Source: Bacteroidales bacterium | Lineage (GTDB): Bacteria; Bacteroidota; Bacteroidia; Bacteroidales; G3-4614 | Reading direction: 5' to 3' | DNA length: 64,000 nt | Assembly (NCBI GenBank): GCA_017559955.1 | Contig: JAFYPQ010000031.1 | Location: 1-64,000 of the forward strand | Shown here: in pieces, positions 14,932-24,175 of the stretch | Numbering within the stretch: the first letter of the stretch is position 1 | Layout of the letters: every line of letters begins with the position of its first letter | Translations under genes and position numbers: made by a program | The notes under the pieces: generated by a model | Told to the model about the DNA's origin: nothing | The model's database searches: none | What the model saw: the letters and a program-made list of their open reading frames with translations, nothing else

Positions 14932-17900
14932 ATGAAAAGTAGGATATATATATTAATAGTATCGCTTTTATGCATGGCATCAGCGGTTACAGCACAAACT
15001 ACAACAGCTGTTCTTAAAGGTAAAGTTACCGACCGCAGTGGCGAGCCACTTATCGGAGCTCATATTTTGTGGAAAGATGCCAACAATGCAACTATCAGCG
15101 ACATGGACGGAAACTTTACTCTTCCTAAAACAGGAAAAGAGCTTTCTGTATCTTATTTGGGATATAAAACCAAAACAACAAAGGTTGCCGACGGGACAAA
15201 GAGCGTAGTTGTTGTACTTGAAGATGACGCTCAAAACCTTGATGAATTGGTTGTTGTTGGTTATGGTGTTCAAAAGAAATCGTCAATTACCGGTTCGGTT
15301 GAGACAATCAAGAGTGAAGAGCTTTTGAAAATCCCGACTGCCAACATCGACGAAGCCCTCTATGGCCAAGTTTCTGGTTTGAGCGTTATGCAAGGCACAG
15401 GAGACCCAAGTAGTGCAAAAGAGGCAGAATTAAATATTCGTGGTATTAATGGTACTCCCCTATTGGTTATCGACGGAGTTCCACGTTTTGGTACAAACAC
15501 AAGCGATGGAGAGATGCGTCTATCGGACCTTAACCCCGATGATATTGAGAGTATATCAATATTGAAAGATGCTGCAGCTGCAGCTGTTTATGGAGCTCGT
15601 GCCGCAAATGGAGTCATCTTGGTTCAGACAAAACGAGCACAAGGCAATCAAAAGGTATCTATCAACTACCGAGGGCAGATGAATGTGCAACAAGCTACCC
15701 AACTTCCTAAATTCTTAGATGCATATTCATTTGCCAATATGTTTAATCAAGCGGTTGAAAATACACCGGGAACATTAATATTACCATACACCCCCGAGCA
15801 ATTGGAACAAATCAGATTAGGATCTAACCCCAATGTATATGGTGATGAAAATCTTTTAGACTACCTCGATAAAACGGGATATACCACAACTCACAGTTTA
15901 TCTCTTAACGGAGGTAACCAATGGGTTAAATACTATATCTCGGGAGGTTATACTCATAGCAAAGGTTTATATAGCGGTGTAGGCAGAGACCGTTTTAACT
16001 ACTCGGCAAAGATAGATGCGACATTGACAGAAGGATTAACCCTATCGTTGGATGTTACAGGTTCGAGAAATGACAGCAAAAACTCAAGCTATGCAACTCT
16101 TGATGCGGCATACGCATTTGCTCCTACCCAAGTATTACGTTTTACAAACGACAAATTGGCAAGTATCGATGGAGCAAACCCCCTTATTAATGTTTATGGA
16201 ATGGGCGGATACCTTCACGATAAGGCCAATATGAACACCATTACAGCAAACTTACGTTGGGAGTTGCCTTGGGTTAAAGGTTTATCGTTGTATGCTCGTG
16301 CCACATTCGATAATAATACACGTATCGAAAAGACATACGACAAACCTGTTGAGCTATTTACATACGATGAAACAACAGGCGATTACGAAACAGACCCTAA
16401 TACTGTTTATCCGACAGCAAAAGTTTCACTCGAACAGATTGACCGTTTTACAAATAATCAACTTTACGAGGTTGGTTTAAACTACAACAGAACATTTAAC
16501 GAAAAACACAATTTAAGCGGATTATTGGTTGCAAACTATCAACGTATGCATAACCAATATATGATTGGCGAGAACCAAAACGCATCGGTATATCCCGAAA
16601 TTATTGGAACTGCCGTTGATGCTCGTCTTGTTGGCAGTGAAACAAAAAACCAACGTGCATCATTGATTGGTCGTGCAAGCTACGGATATGACCAACGATA
16701 TTTCTTAGAGGCAAGTTTCCGTCTTGACGGTTCGACATACTTCCACCCCGACAATCGTTGGGGATTCTTCCCCTCTGTATCAGCATCGTGGGTACTATCA
16801 AACGAGGCGTTTTTCAAGGATTGGGGACAAAAAGTATTATCTAACGTTAAATTCAGAGCATCAACCGGTATTCTTGGTAATGATGGTTTGGTTGGAGAAT
16901 ACTCATACTTGTTAAGCTATATCGAATCGACAAGACAAGGATATAACATCGGAGGAAATTATCGTCCCGGTATAATGATGTCAACCGGCAACTACCCCAA
17001 TCCTGAGTTAACATGGGGTAAATCGCACGACTATAATATTGCTGCCGACTTAGGCTTCTGGGATAATCGCTTTGGTATTACTTTCGAATACTTTTGGAGA
17101 TTTGAAACTAACAAAATTACATCGGCTCCTTCATACCTATATCCACCCTCAACAGGTGTTGACGGAAGCGTGCCAAGTATAAACTTTGCAAAACTTAAAG
17201 GTTGGGGTTGGGATTTAACTCTTAACCACCGCAATACAATCCGCAAAGTTAAATACGATATTGCATTTACAATGTCGCAACAAGACGACAAATGGTTAGA
17301 TTATGGCGATGAATCGACAGTTAATCCCAATCTTCGCAGATATGGCAGAAGCAGTATGGTATGGACAATGTATCAAGCTGACGGATTATTCACATCACAA
17401 GAGGAGATTGATAACTACCCTCTAAACCAAGACGGACAAGGTAATGCGACATTGGCTCCCGGTGATATAAAATATGTTGACCAAAATGGGGATGGTGTAC
17501 TTGACACTAATGACTTGACTTACGTAAAGAATTCTTCAAACCCTAAATTTAACTTTGGTCTTAAATTGGGATTAAGTTGGAAAGGTTTATTTGTTAATGC
17601 TCTATTCCAAGGAGCAACCGGATACCAACAAAACATTAAAGAGATGTACACTCTAAACAGTGGATCGTTACAACGTTTCCAAGAGTATCATATGGAAGAG
17701 TGCTGGAGCGAAGAAAATCCCGACGGAACCCTACCTCGTGTAAAATTTGCATCAGCAAACGACAACAACAGAAGAGAGTCAACATTCTGGGTAAGAGATT
17801 GTAACTTCTTACGCCTTAAATCATTATCGTTAGGATACTCTTTCCAACCAAAGGTTCTAAAAAAGATGAAACTAAGTTCGTTCAGCATTGCCCTTCAAGG

Positions 17901-18012
17901 AAGCAACCTTGTAACTTGGTCAAGTTTATCTGATTTGGGAATGGACCCTGAATCATTACGTGGATACCCTGTTCAACGCTCGTTCGGAGTATCATTAAGT
18001 ATTGGATATTAA
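14932..18012 (+). CDS. SusC-family TonB-dependent outer-membrane transporter
   Basis: A 1026-aa protein with signal peptide (to about residue 21), an N-terminal CarboxypepD_reg-like domain (about 28-105), the SusC signature NLDELVVVGYG (about 102-112), a plug domain (LLVIDGVPR, DIESISILKDAAAAAVYGARAANGVILV; about 120-235) and a large barrel ending in FGVSLSIGY. It imports large ligands captured by SusD, with energy from TonB. The length is normal for the family. With a protease upstream and no glycan enzyme nearby, oligopeptides are the favoured ligand. The TonB-box partner is not in the window. Confidence 0.97.
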   Translation: MKSRIYILIVSLLCMASAVTAQTTTAVLKGKVTDRSGEPLIGAHILWKDANNATISDMDGNFTLPKTGKELSVSYLGYKTKTTKVADGTKSVVVVLEDDAQNLDELVVVGYGVQKKSSITGSVETIKSEELLKIPTANIDEALYGQVSGLSVMQGTGDPSSAKEAELNIRGINGTPLLVIDGVPRFGTNTSDGEMRLSDLNPDDIESISILKDAAAAAVYGARAANGVILVQTKRAQGNQKVSINYRGQMNVQQATQLPKFLDAYSFANMFNQAVENTPGTLILPYTPEQLEQIRLGSNPNVYGDENLLDYLDKTGYTTTHSLSLNGGNQWVKYYISGGYTHSKGLYSGVGRDRFNYSAKIDATLTEGLTLSLDVTGSRNDSKNSSYATLDAAYAFAPTQVLRFTNDKLASIDGANPLINVYGMGGYLHDKANMNTITANLRWELPWVKGLSLYARATFDNNTRIEKTYDKPVELFTYDETTGDYETDPNTVYPTAKVSLEQIDRFTNNQLYEVGLNYNRTFNEKHNLSGLLVANYQRMHNQYMIGENQNASVYPEIIGTAVDARLVGSETKNQRASLIGRASYGYDQRYFLEASFRLDGSTYFHPDNRWGFFPSVSASWVLSNEAFFKDWGQKVLSNVKFRASTGILGNDGLVGEYSYLLSYIESTRQGYNIGGNYRPGIMMSTGNYPNPELTWGKSHDYNIAADLGFWDNRFGITFEYFWRFETNKITSAPSYLYPPSTGVDGSVPSINFAKLKGWGWDLTLNHRNTIRKVKYDIAFTMSQQDDKWLDYGDESTVNPNLRRYGRSSMVWTMYQADGLFTSQEEIDNYPLNQDGQGNATLAPGDIKYVDQNGDGVLDTNDLTYVKNSSNPKFNFGLKLGLSWKGLFVNALFQGATGYQQNIKEMYTLNSGSLQRFQEYHMEECWSEENPDGTLPRVKFASANDNNRRESTFWVRDCNFLRLKSLSLGYSFQPKVLKKMKLSSFSIALQGSNLVTWSSLSDLGMDPESLRGYPVQRSFGVSLSIGY

Positions 18013-18037
18013 TCTCTTAACCTCTAAATTTAGAATT

Positions 18038-19798
18038 ATGAATATTAAAAAATATATTATATACGGAGTTGTGGCAATATTGCCATTTACATCGACAAGT
18101 TGTTTGTTTGACGATGCTCCTGTTGATAAAATTACAGACAACTACATTTGGGAGACTCCAATGTTATTAGATGAGTACGCCTTACCCTGGTATAGAAATA
18201 TGAACGATGGTTTCTCAACATTTGTGCCAACTTCTATAGCTTTGGTTAAGAGCTCTTCTCGATACTATATGCAATGGTTCTCCGACCAAATAGTTCCATC
18301 AAATACCAACTATTACAATGCAGGTTATGGAGATTTGCTAAAAGGCAATAACCAAGAGATAACCAATTGGGCTACGGTTAAGTGGTCGAACTACTATACA
18401 CAAATACAATCTATAAATCGTCTGTTTGAGAATGAAGCAAATATCGCATCGGGCGAACAAAAAGAGCGTATATTGGGAGAGGCTCATTTCTTTAGAGCTT
18501 ACTACTACTATATATTATGGAGACAATGGGGTGGAGTTATGCTAATCAAGAACACTTTCGACCCTCTTACTGATAATACTAAATTTCCAAGAGCATCATA
18601 CGTTCAAATGGTTGATGCCATAGTAAGCGATGCCAAAGAGGCAGCAAAACGTCTGCCCGTTTCGTTTGATGCCTCTAATGCCGGAAGGGTTACCAAAGGA
18701 GCTGCACTTATGCTGATTGCCAAAACATACCTTTGGGCATCGAGCGAATACTACCAAAACAAATCGAACGACTACTTAGGTTTTACCGACGACCAATCGC
18801 AAGCTATGCTTGAAAAGGCAAAAGAGGCATACGAAGATTTATTCGACCTTAATCAATATCAATTGGTGCAAATTGCCGGAACTACACAAGAGGATATTAA
18901 AAACGAATACCGTAAAATATTCCTGACAAAAAACAGTGTTGAGTCTATTTTAGAAGTTCAACACTCTAACGACGGAAACTACGATACCGGCAATGGTCAT
19001 AAACTCGACCGAGATGCCGCATCTCCTTTCTTCACAGGAACAACCGCAGCATATACTCCAACCCAAAACCACGTTGACGAGTACGGAATGAGAGAGGGAC
19101 TTACTTACGATGCAAAAAATCCTTACGAAGGACGAGACTTCCGTTTCTATGCAAATATATTGTATAATGGCTCAACATATAACGGACACATTATGGACCT
19201 ACAATATATACGCACAGGAAATAACGAAGTTGCCGGTGTAGATATAACAAAATATGGAGAGAGCGAGACTGCTGCATATAGCCGTACCGGATACTATATG
19301 GGAAAATTTGTTGACGAGACTCAAAAAATAGATAAGGACGACACATATGCCAGCAAGCAAAACTATATTATATGGAGATACGCAGAGGCTCTGTTAGACT
19401 ATGCCGAAGTGATGTTCCGTTTGGGAAGTGAAGGAATTGCTCTGGATAAAGTTAATGAAATTAGAAACAGAGCTAAAATGCACTCATTGTCATCGCTTAC
19501 TTGGGAGGAGTTGGTAAATGAGCGTCGCATAGAGTTAGCATTTGAAGAGACTACATATTGGGATATGTTCCGTTGGGGTGTAGCTGTTGAAAAGATGAAT
19601 GGAGAGACAAACCCCATTAAAGCTATGAAAATTGTAGAAAATAGTGCAAACGGACAAAAAAGATATACTATCTCGAATATGAACCGTTTCCCGAAACGTG
19701 TACGATTCTTTGAAGAGAAACAATACTATCTTCCAATTCCATGGGATGAAATCCGCTACCACGGAGTACCTCAAAATCCAGAGTGGAGGGAGATGTAA
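18038..19798 (+). CDS. SusD/RagB-family ligand-binding lipoprotein
   Basis: A 586-aa surface lipoprotein paired with the SusC transporter 25 bp upstream. The start is set at 18038: it gives a signal with lipobox and Cys22 (FTSTSC), followed by LFDDAP, a surface-export-like stretch. The body shows the SusD fold: TPR-like helices (GEAHFFRAYYYYILWRQWGGV), YVQMVDAIVSDAKEAAKRLP, and the C-terminal IWRYAEALLDYAEVMFRLG / VNEIRNRA / ERRIELAFEETTYWDMFRWG. RagB-type members bind peptides, which would suit the protease context. Confidence 0.96.
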   Translation: MNIKKYIIYGVVAILPFTSTSCLFDDAPVDKITDNYIWETPMLLDEYALPWYRNMNDGFSTFVPTSIALVKSSSRYYMQWFSDQIVPSNTNYYNAGYGDLLKGNNQEITNWATVKWSNYYTQIQSINRLFENEANIASGEQKERILGEAHFFRAYYYYILWRQWGGVMLIKNTFDPLTDNTKFPRASYVQMVDAIVSDAKEAAKRLPVSFDASNAGRVTKGAALMLIAKTYLWASSEYYQNKSNDYLGFTDDQSQAMLEKAKEAYEDLFDLNQYQLVQIAGTTQEDIKNEYRKIFLTKNSVESILEVQHSNDGNYDTGNGHKLDRDAASPFFTGTTAAYTPTQNHVDEYGMREGLTYDAKNPYEGRDFRFYANILYNGSTYNGHIMDLQYIRTGNNEVAGVDITKYGESETAAYSRTGYYMGKFVDETQKIDKDDTYASKQNYIIWRYAEALLDYAEVMFRLGSEGIALDKVNEIRNRAKMHSLSSLTWEELVNERRIELAFEETTYWDMFRWGVAVEKMNGETNPIKAMKIVENSANGQKRYTISNMNRFPKRVRFFEEKQYYLPIPWDEIRYHGVPQNPEWREM

Positions 19799-19799
19799 T

Positions 19800-19886
19800 T
19801 TTCAATTAGGAATGAGGAATTAGGTCAGCACTACGTGCTAATTAGGAATTAATTTCTCATTTCTAATTCCTAATTTCTAATTTGAA
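19800..19886. repeat. AATTAG-type repeats forming an inverted structure
   Basis: Tandem variants of AATTAGGAATGAG on the left and CTAATTCCTAATTTCTAATTT on the right form an inverted repeat around AGCAC-TAC-GTGCT. Related words occur at 43955-43985. In this position, between SusD and the next secreted-protein gene, the hairpin could reduce downstream expression. Confidence 0.55.
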
Positions 19887-19920
19887 ATAAAATTAATTAT
19901 TAACTAAATATGAAATGCTT

Positions 19921-20823
19921 ATGAAAAAAATTTTTACTTTAATGCTTTTAGCTGTAGCTTGCTCGGTTAATATGCAAGCTCAAGAATACAACCTATTTGA
20001 TGCTGAAGATGTTGATGCTGACGGTTGGTTATGGTTTGATACTGACGAAAAAATTGAGAAATACGTAGGTCTTTGTAATGAAGATGATTACAAAATTGAC
20101 CCTAACGGAAAACTAATTCAATTAGTTTATGCTGACATTGTGCCAGATTACCCTGCAGCTTACGCTGACTCATGGTTCGTTGGTGCTGGTACTGATGGAG
20201 AAATTGAGGGAGAAGGAGCAAAAACAGGAACAATCGTTCTTCCCGTATCAAGTGGATCAATGTCTGAAAATGGAGGAGGTATAGCATTGATGTTGCCATC
20301 ATGTAAAAGTGTAAGTTTTTGCATATCTGCTGTAGGACAAATGACAGCAGCAGTTAAAGCATCAAAAGACATTAATACAACTTTCACAAACTACAATACA
20401 TTAAAAGCATACCTAACTGGATTTATGAAATTATGTAGTGCAGGAGTACATAATTGGACAGGAATTGAAACATTCCATAATAAACAGGGCGATGAGACAG
20501 ATTATACTCTACAATCTGACGAGCCAATTTATGCATATATCATTAACACAACTGCATATAGAGAGTTAATGATACATGGTATTAAAGTTATGACTACAAC
20601 TAATCCTGCCGGTATCGAAGAGGAAACTGTTGCCGGTAAAGATAAAATCTTCTTCTTCAACAATACTATTTCTCTAAACGAGGAGGCTCAAATTGATGTT
20701 TACAACGTAGCAGGAGTATTGGTTGAGAGTGCTTTTGCAACTCAACTATCGTTAGAGGATATGAGCAAAGGTATCTACATTGTTAAAGTTGGTAACAACA
20801 CTCGCAAAGTTGCAGTAAAATAG
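19921..20823 (+). CDS. Secreted protein with T9SS-like C-terminal sorting domain
   Basis: A 300-aa protein with signal peptide (MKKIFTLMLLAVACSVNMQAQ). An alternative ATG lies two codons upstream. The central 200 residues form an unrecognised beta-rich domain. The last 75 residues (NNTISLNEEAQIDVYNVAGVLVES...LSLEDMSKGIYIVKVGNNTRKVAVK) have the type-A sorting-domain pattern. It is the last gene after metzincin-SusC-SusD and is likely an accessory surface or secreted binding protein for the same substrate. No catalytic motif is seen. Confidence 0.85.
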   Translation: MKKIFTLMLLAVACSVNMQAQEYNLFDAEDVDADGWLWFDTDEKIEKYVGLCNEDDYKIDPNGKLIQLVYADIVPDYPAAYADSWFVGAGTDGEIEGEGAKTGTIVLPVSSGSMSENGGGIALMLPSCKSVSFCISAVGQMTAAVKASKDINTTFTNYNTLKAYLTGFMKLCSAGVHNWTGIETFHNKQGDETDYTLQSDEPIYAYIINTTAYRELMIHGIKVMTTTNPAGIEEETVAGKDKIFFFNNTISLNEEAQIDVYNVAGVLVESAFATQLSLEDMSKGIYIVKVGNNTRKVAVK

Positions 20824-20848
20824 TTGCTAGATATTAGTTGTTTGATAA

Positions 20849-20885
20849 ACAAAGGTTTGCACGAAATGCAAACCTTTGTTGTTGT
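20849..20885 (+). terminator. Terminator of the metzincin-SusCD operon
   Basis: A perfect 13-bp stem (ACAAAGGTTTGCA and complement) around CGAAA, followed by a T-rich tail (TGTTGTT). Confidence 0.85.
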
Positions 20886-21029
20886 TAAGGGCTAATTAGA
20901 TAAAAAATGGTTGCAGACCTTTGGGGAGGGCAGAACGTGCTCTGTCCCTACTTGCTTTTGATGCTCTTTTCTTATTGTATTTTAATGTATTTATCTTAAA
21001 TGGGGAGTGCAGTGTATTGCACGACGGAA

Positions 21030-21047
21030 GACGTGACATGTCACGTC
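21030..21047. repeat. Perfect 18-bp palindrome
   Basis: GACGTGACATGTCACGTC is its own reverse complement, and the next bases are CCTAC. A degenerate relative lies at 20929-20947. It could be a protein-binding site or a dispersed intergenic repeat. Confidence 0.6.
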
Positions 21048-21079
21048 CCTACTATTTAACTAACCTTAAAAATAAAAAA

Positions 21080-21205
21080 GTCGCATTGATAAAACGACGG
21101 CAAGGTAGTCGCAAACGAGGAATAAGGCGAGGACTGTTTGAGCGAAGCGAGTTCCGCAGTCCCGAGTTAAGACGTCAACCGTAAGGAAGTTTTATCACCA
21201 GCGAC
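21080..21205. repeat. Inverted-repeat-bounded structured element
   Basis: The ends are GTCGC..TGATAAAAC (21080-21095) and GTTTTATCA..GCGAC (21189-21205), complementary in two blocks. Inside, GGACTG (21131-21136) pairs with CAGTCC (21157-21162) around GAGCGAAGCGAG. Its base composition is GC-richer than the surroundings. I recall the inner motif as recurring in Bacteroidales intergenic DNA, which suggests a dispersed repeat family. No open frame of note. Confidence 0.5.
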
Positions 21206-21250
21206 GAGCTTCTTTTGTTTCGTTTTCTTTGCGGAAAAGAAAATGAAAAT

Positions 21251-21289
21251 AAAAATGGATTACTTTTCTGAAAAGTAATCCATTTTTAA
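21251..21289. terminator. Bidirectional terminator after gdhA
   Basis: A 17-bp stem, AAAAATGGATTACTTTT with its complement, around CTGA. A-rich and T-rich flanks allow termination on either strand; it sits 20 bp from the gdhA stop. Confidence 0.88.
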
Positions 21290-21308
21290 TTGATTGCTGA
21301 TTGCTAAA

Positions 21309-22646
21309 TCAAACCACTCCTTGAGCCATCATCGCACGGGCTACTTTCATAAATCCTGCAATGTTAGCACCTTTTAGATAATTAATGTATCCGTCGGGTT
21401 GAGTTCCGAACTTAACACAATTTTGGTGTATATCTTTCATAATAGTACGTAAACGGGCATCTACCTCCTCAGCACTCCACGATATGTGAGCCGAATTTTG
21501 ACTCATCTCCAAGCCCGATACAGATACTCCTCCTGCATTGGCTGCTTTACCTGGTGCATACAATAGTTTATGTTCGGTAAATAGTTCGATAGCCTCGGGT
21601 GTGCAACCCATATTTGAAACCTCGCCAACACACATTACTCCGTTATTGATTAGGTTTTGAGCATCGTCGCCATCCAACTCGTTTTGTGTTGCACAGGGCA
21701 ACGCTATATCGCAAGGAACCTCCCAAGGACGTTTGCCTTCAACAAATTTTGCATTGGGGAACTTCTCTGCGTATGGTTGACATATATCATTTCCACTTGC
21801 ACGAAGTGTAAGCATATAATCTATCTTCTCTCCTGATATACCCTCCTCATCAAGAATATATCCATCGGGACCAGAAATAGTTATTACCTTTGCACCCATC
21901 TCAACTGCTTTACGTGCCGCTCCCCACGCAACATTTCCAAATCCACTTATGGCTACTCGTTTGCCTTCGATACTTAATCCTTTATTTGTTAGCATTTCCG
22001 AGACAAAATACAATGCCCCATATCCTGTTGCTTCGGGACGTACAAGAGAGCCTCCATACTCAAGACCTTTACCTGTTAGCACTCCATTAAAGGTACGTGT
22101 AAGTTTTTTGTATTGCCCAAACAGGTACCCAATCTCTCTTGCTCCTACTCCTATATCTCCTGCAGGGATATCGGTTTCGGGACCAATATAACGGAACAAC
22201 TCATTCATAAAGGCTTGACAGAAACGCATTATCTCGCCATCGCTTTTTCCTCTTGGTGAAAAATCTGATCCTCCTTTTCCTCCTCCCATAGGAAGAGTTG
22301 TAAGGGCATTCTTAAAGGTCTGTTCAAAGCCAAGGAACTTCAAGATTGAAAGGTTTACCGATGCATGAAAACGCAATCCTCCTTTATAGGGACCTATTGC
22401 ACTATTAAATTGCACACGATAACCGGTATTCACCTGTACCTCGCCTTTGTCATCGACCCAGGGTACTCTGAAAATTATTACCCTCTCAGGCTCTACTAAT
22501 CTCTCAATCAACTTTGCTCGTTCAAACTCGGGGTGTTGGTTATACACCTCTTCAATAGAACTTAGTACCTCACGTACTGCTTGAAGGTACTCTCTCTCAC
22601 CCGAATGCTTGGCTTCGAGTTGAGCCATCAATCTCTCCAAATTCAT
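21309..22646 (-). CDS. gdhA: NADP-type glutamate dehydrogenase
   Basis: A 445-aa enzyme that interconverts glutamate with 2-oxoglutarate and ammonium, joining nitrogen and carbon metabolism in the cytoplasm. Family marks are GPYKGGLRFH with the substrate Lys (about residue 90), PMGGGKGGSDFSPRGKS (about 121-137), AGDIGVGAREIGYLFGQY, and the Rossmann segment AISGFGNVAWGAARKAVEMGAKV. The length fits the hexameric ~445-450-residue type, usually NADP-linked, though cofactor use is not certain from sequence. It lies beside a PepC-like aminopeptidase, consistent with amino-acid catabolism or assimilation. Confidence 0.97.
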   Translation of the reverse strand: MNLERLMAQLEAKHSGEREYLQAVREVLSSIEEVYNQHPEFERAKLIERLVEPERVIIFRVPWVDDKGEVQVNTGYRVQFNSAIGPYKGGLRFHASVNLSILKFLGFEQTFKNALTTLPMGGGKGGSDFSPRGKSDGEIMRFCQAFMNELFRYIGPETDIPAGDIGVGAREIGYLFGQYKKLTRTFNGVLTGKGLEYGGSLVRPEATGYGALYFVSEMLTNKGLSIEGKRVAISGFGNVAWGAARKAVEMGAKVITISGPDGYILDEEGISGEKIDYMLTLRASGNDICQPYAEKFPNAKFVEGKRPWEVPCDIALPCATQNELDGDDAQNLINNGVMCVGEVSNMGCTPEAIELFTEHKLLYAPGKAANAGGVSVSGLEMSQNSAHISWSAEEVDARLRTIMKDIHQNCVKFGTQPDGYINYLKGANIAGFMKVARAMMAQGVV

Positions 22647-22667
22647 AGTATAAGTTTAAAAGAGTTT

Positions 22668-22715
22668 AGAATTATTAGACCAATAAGTCTAATTAGCCCT
22701 ATTGGCCTAATTTCA
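22668..22715. repeat. TAATT(A/G)G-type dispersed repeat copy
   Basis: Words of the type AGTCTAATTAG / CTATTGGCCTAATT between gdhA and the aminopeptidase gene. Related copies occur at 38105-38140, 38990-39030 and 43983-44025. Confidence 0.4.
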
Positions 22716-22735
22716 GTATATTTTAGTGTGAAAAA

Positions 22736-24124
22736 TTACTCTTCGTCAGCAAACATAGGATCCCATGCGGGAAGCATAATTGGTTTTTGTTTCAATAGTT
22801 CCATTACGTCGGCAGGCACATATTTTTTCTCTACTACCAAACGGAACATATATTCGTTAAACCACTCATCTGTCATAATCAAGTTTCCTTTGTATCCCGA
22901 TTTCTCACCCCAACTGTTCTCTACCATCCATTTTTTAGGAGTGCCTTGCTCGTCAAGATCAACTGCAATAAGTGTCATTGCGTGAGTTGAGCCACTTGCA
23001 AATGTTTGAATACGCTCCTTCTTAGTCATAGGGAACGATGTGCGGAACAACGATGCATAATCGGTATTATTCAAATCGAGCGTTCCTTTATCTTTACTCC
23101 AAAACTTACGAACATCGCATGAGAAGTACATTGCTGTATTGTCTTTGATTGATGCAATAGCCATCTCTTTGATTTTCTCTATTGGAAGGTTTATATAGAG
23201 CCAGTTCTCTCCGTCGTAAACGTGGCGATCGAGATCTATCTCATATACTTTGTAATATTCACGAGAGGGGTCGTTCATTACCATTATATAGTTATTCTCC
23301 AAATCCTCCCCAATATACTCGTCATAGAAGCTCTTCGGAGTATATGTTTTTGTATTTACCGGGTTTCCGTCTTTATCATAGCGAGTCCACTCAAATTCTG
23401 TTGGAGGAACACCAACACACTCAGTCAAAATTCGGTAAATCTCAGTTAGCATTTGTGTTTTTAAAGCCATTGCCTCTTTCTCGGTTTTTTGAGCACGCAA
23501 TACCAAGGCAAACTCACGTAATTTTAGTTTTATGATGTTACGCATTTCATCGGTATTGTTGCTTTGATATGTTTCGGGCATTACACTTTTGGGAACAACT
23601 CCATATTTCATTATAAGGTTTGAAACTCCTGTAAATTGTCCTCCGTCTCCAATAGGGCTTTTCAATAACCATTCAACTTGACGAGAGTCTATCGCCTCAC
23701 TTTTGGTATCAATAATTGCTTGAAGGAAAAGATTCGACTTCTCTAATAGGTCATAAAACGAAAGATAGTTGTGCGAGAATACCATTTCAGGTAAATCATA
23801 TTTATCAATCATCTTTGCTCTCAACACATTCAATCCTGTAAACAACCAGCAACGTCCCGATGATAATTGATTTGTTATACCTTTTGTTTTAACTCGGTGC
23901 GAAAAATATGTATCACACATTGCAAGATTTTCTGAATTTATACTCAACTCCGATATAGGGTTTATTGCAAGAGCATTTCGAACAGCCTTTTGTTCGGCAC
24001 TTCCTGTATAACCCTTTCTTATCTCTTGAAGCATATCTTCACTTATCCCTCCTTTACTATTTTGAGATGATACTCCAAACACCGATGCACATATAAAAAT
24101 TGTGCCAATAAAAAATCTTTTCAT
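22736..24124 (-). CDS. Secreted C1-family aminopeptidase (PepC/bleomycin hydrolase-like)
   Basis: A 462-aa papain-fold cysteine peptidase with signal peptide (to about residue 20). The catalytic triad is visible: Cys92 in SSGRCWLF, His381 in GSTHAMTLI and Asn403 in VENSWG. Classical PepC is cytoplasmic; Bacteroidetes have exported versions such as this, which should trim peptides in the periplasm. The C-terminal tail is longer than in PepC and ends in DEE, so the usual C-terminal carboxylate that sets aminopeptidase activity may differ. It sits 89 bp upstream of gdhA, with AATTGG-like repeats in the gap. Confidence 0.93.
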   Translation of the reverse strand: MKRFFIGTIFICASVFGVSSQNSKGGISEDMLQEIRKGYTGSAEQKAVRNALAINPISELSINSENLAMCDTYFSHRVKTKGITNQLSSGRCWLFTGLNVLRAKMIDKYDLPEMVFSHNYLSFYDLLEKSNLFLQAIIDTKSEAIDSRQVEWLLKSPIGDGGQFTGVSNLIMKYGVVPKSVMPETYQSNNTDEMRNIIKLKLREFALVLRAQKTEKEAMALKTQMLTEIYRILTECVGVPPTEFEWTRYDKDGNPVNTKTYTPKSFYDEYIGEDLENNYIMVMNDPSREYYKVYEIDLDRHVYDGENWLYINLPIEKIKEMAIASIKDNTAMYFSCDVRKFWSKDKGTLDLNNTDYASLFRTSFPMTKKERIQTFASGSTHAMTLIAVDLDEQGTPKKWMVENSWGEKSGYKGNLIMTDEWFNEYMFRLVVEKKYVPADVMELLKQKPIMLPAWDPMFADEE

Positions 24125-24153
24125 ATTCTATTGTTTTATTAAATATTTCGTCT

Positions 24154-24175
24154 CTATCTTGTCTTGCGAAGATAG
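24154..24175 (-). promoter_or_regulatory. Promoter with inverted repeat before the aminopeptidase gene
   Basis: Minus-strand TATCTTCG (24167-24174) is a -7-like element. CTATCTT (24154-24160) and AAGATAG (24169-24175) form a 7-bp inverted repeat overlapping it, as an operator would. Confidence 0.45.

Larger units (their letters stand above)
20824..21308. other. 485-bp convergent intergenic region rich in palindromes
   Basis: There is no gene here. From left to right it holds a terminator, an imperfect hairpin GGCAGA...TCTGTCC (20929-20947), a hairpin GTGCA...TGCAC (21007-21022), a perfect 18-bp palindrome GACGTGACATGTCACGTC (21030-21047), an inverted-repeat-bounded element (21080-21205) and the gdhA terminator. 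The first and third palindromes are both followed by CCCTAC, so they look like copies of one motif. Confidence 0.7.

Noticed and set aside
20921-21184. 87-codon open frame ending in FERSEFRSPELRRQP
   Set aside because: It crosses palindromes and the inverted-repeat element; such Arg/Ser/Glu words arise from the GAGCGAAGCGAG repeat. There is no start signal or homology.
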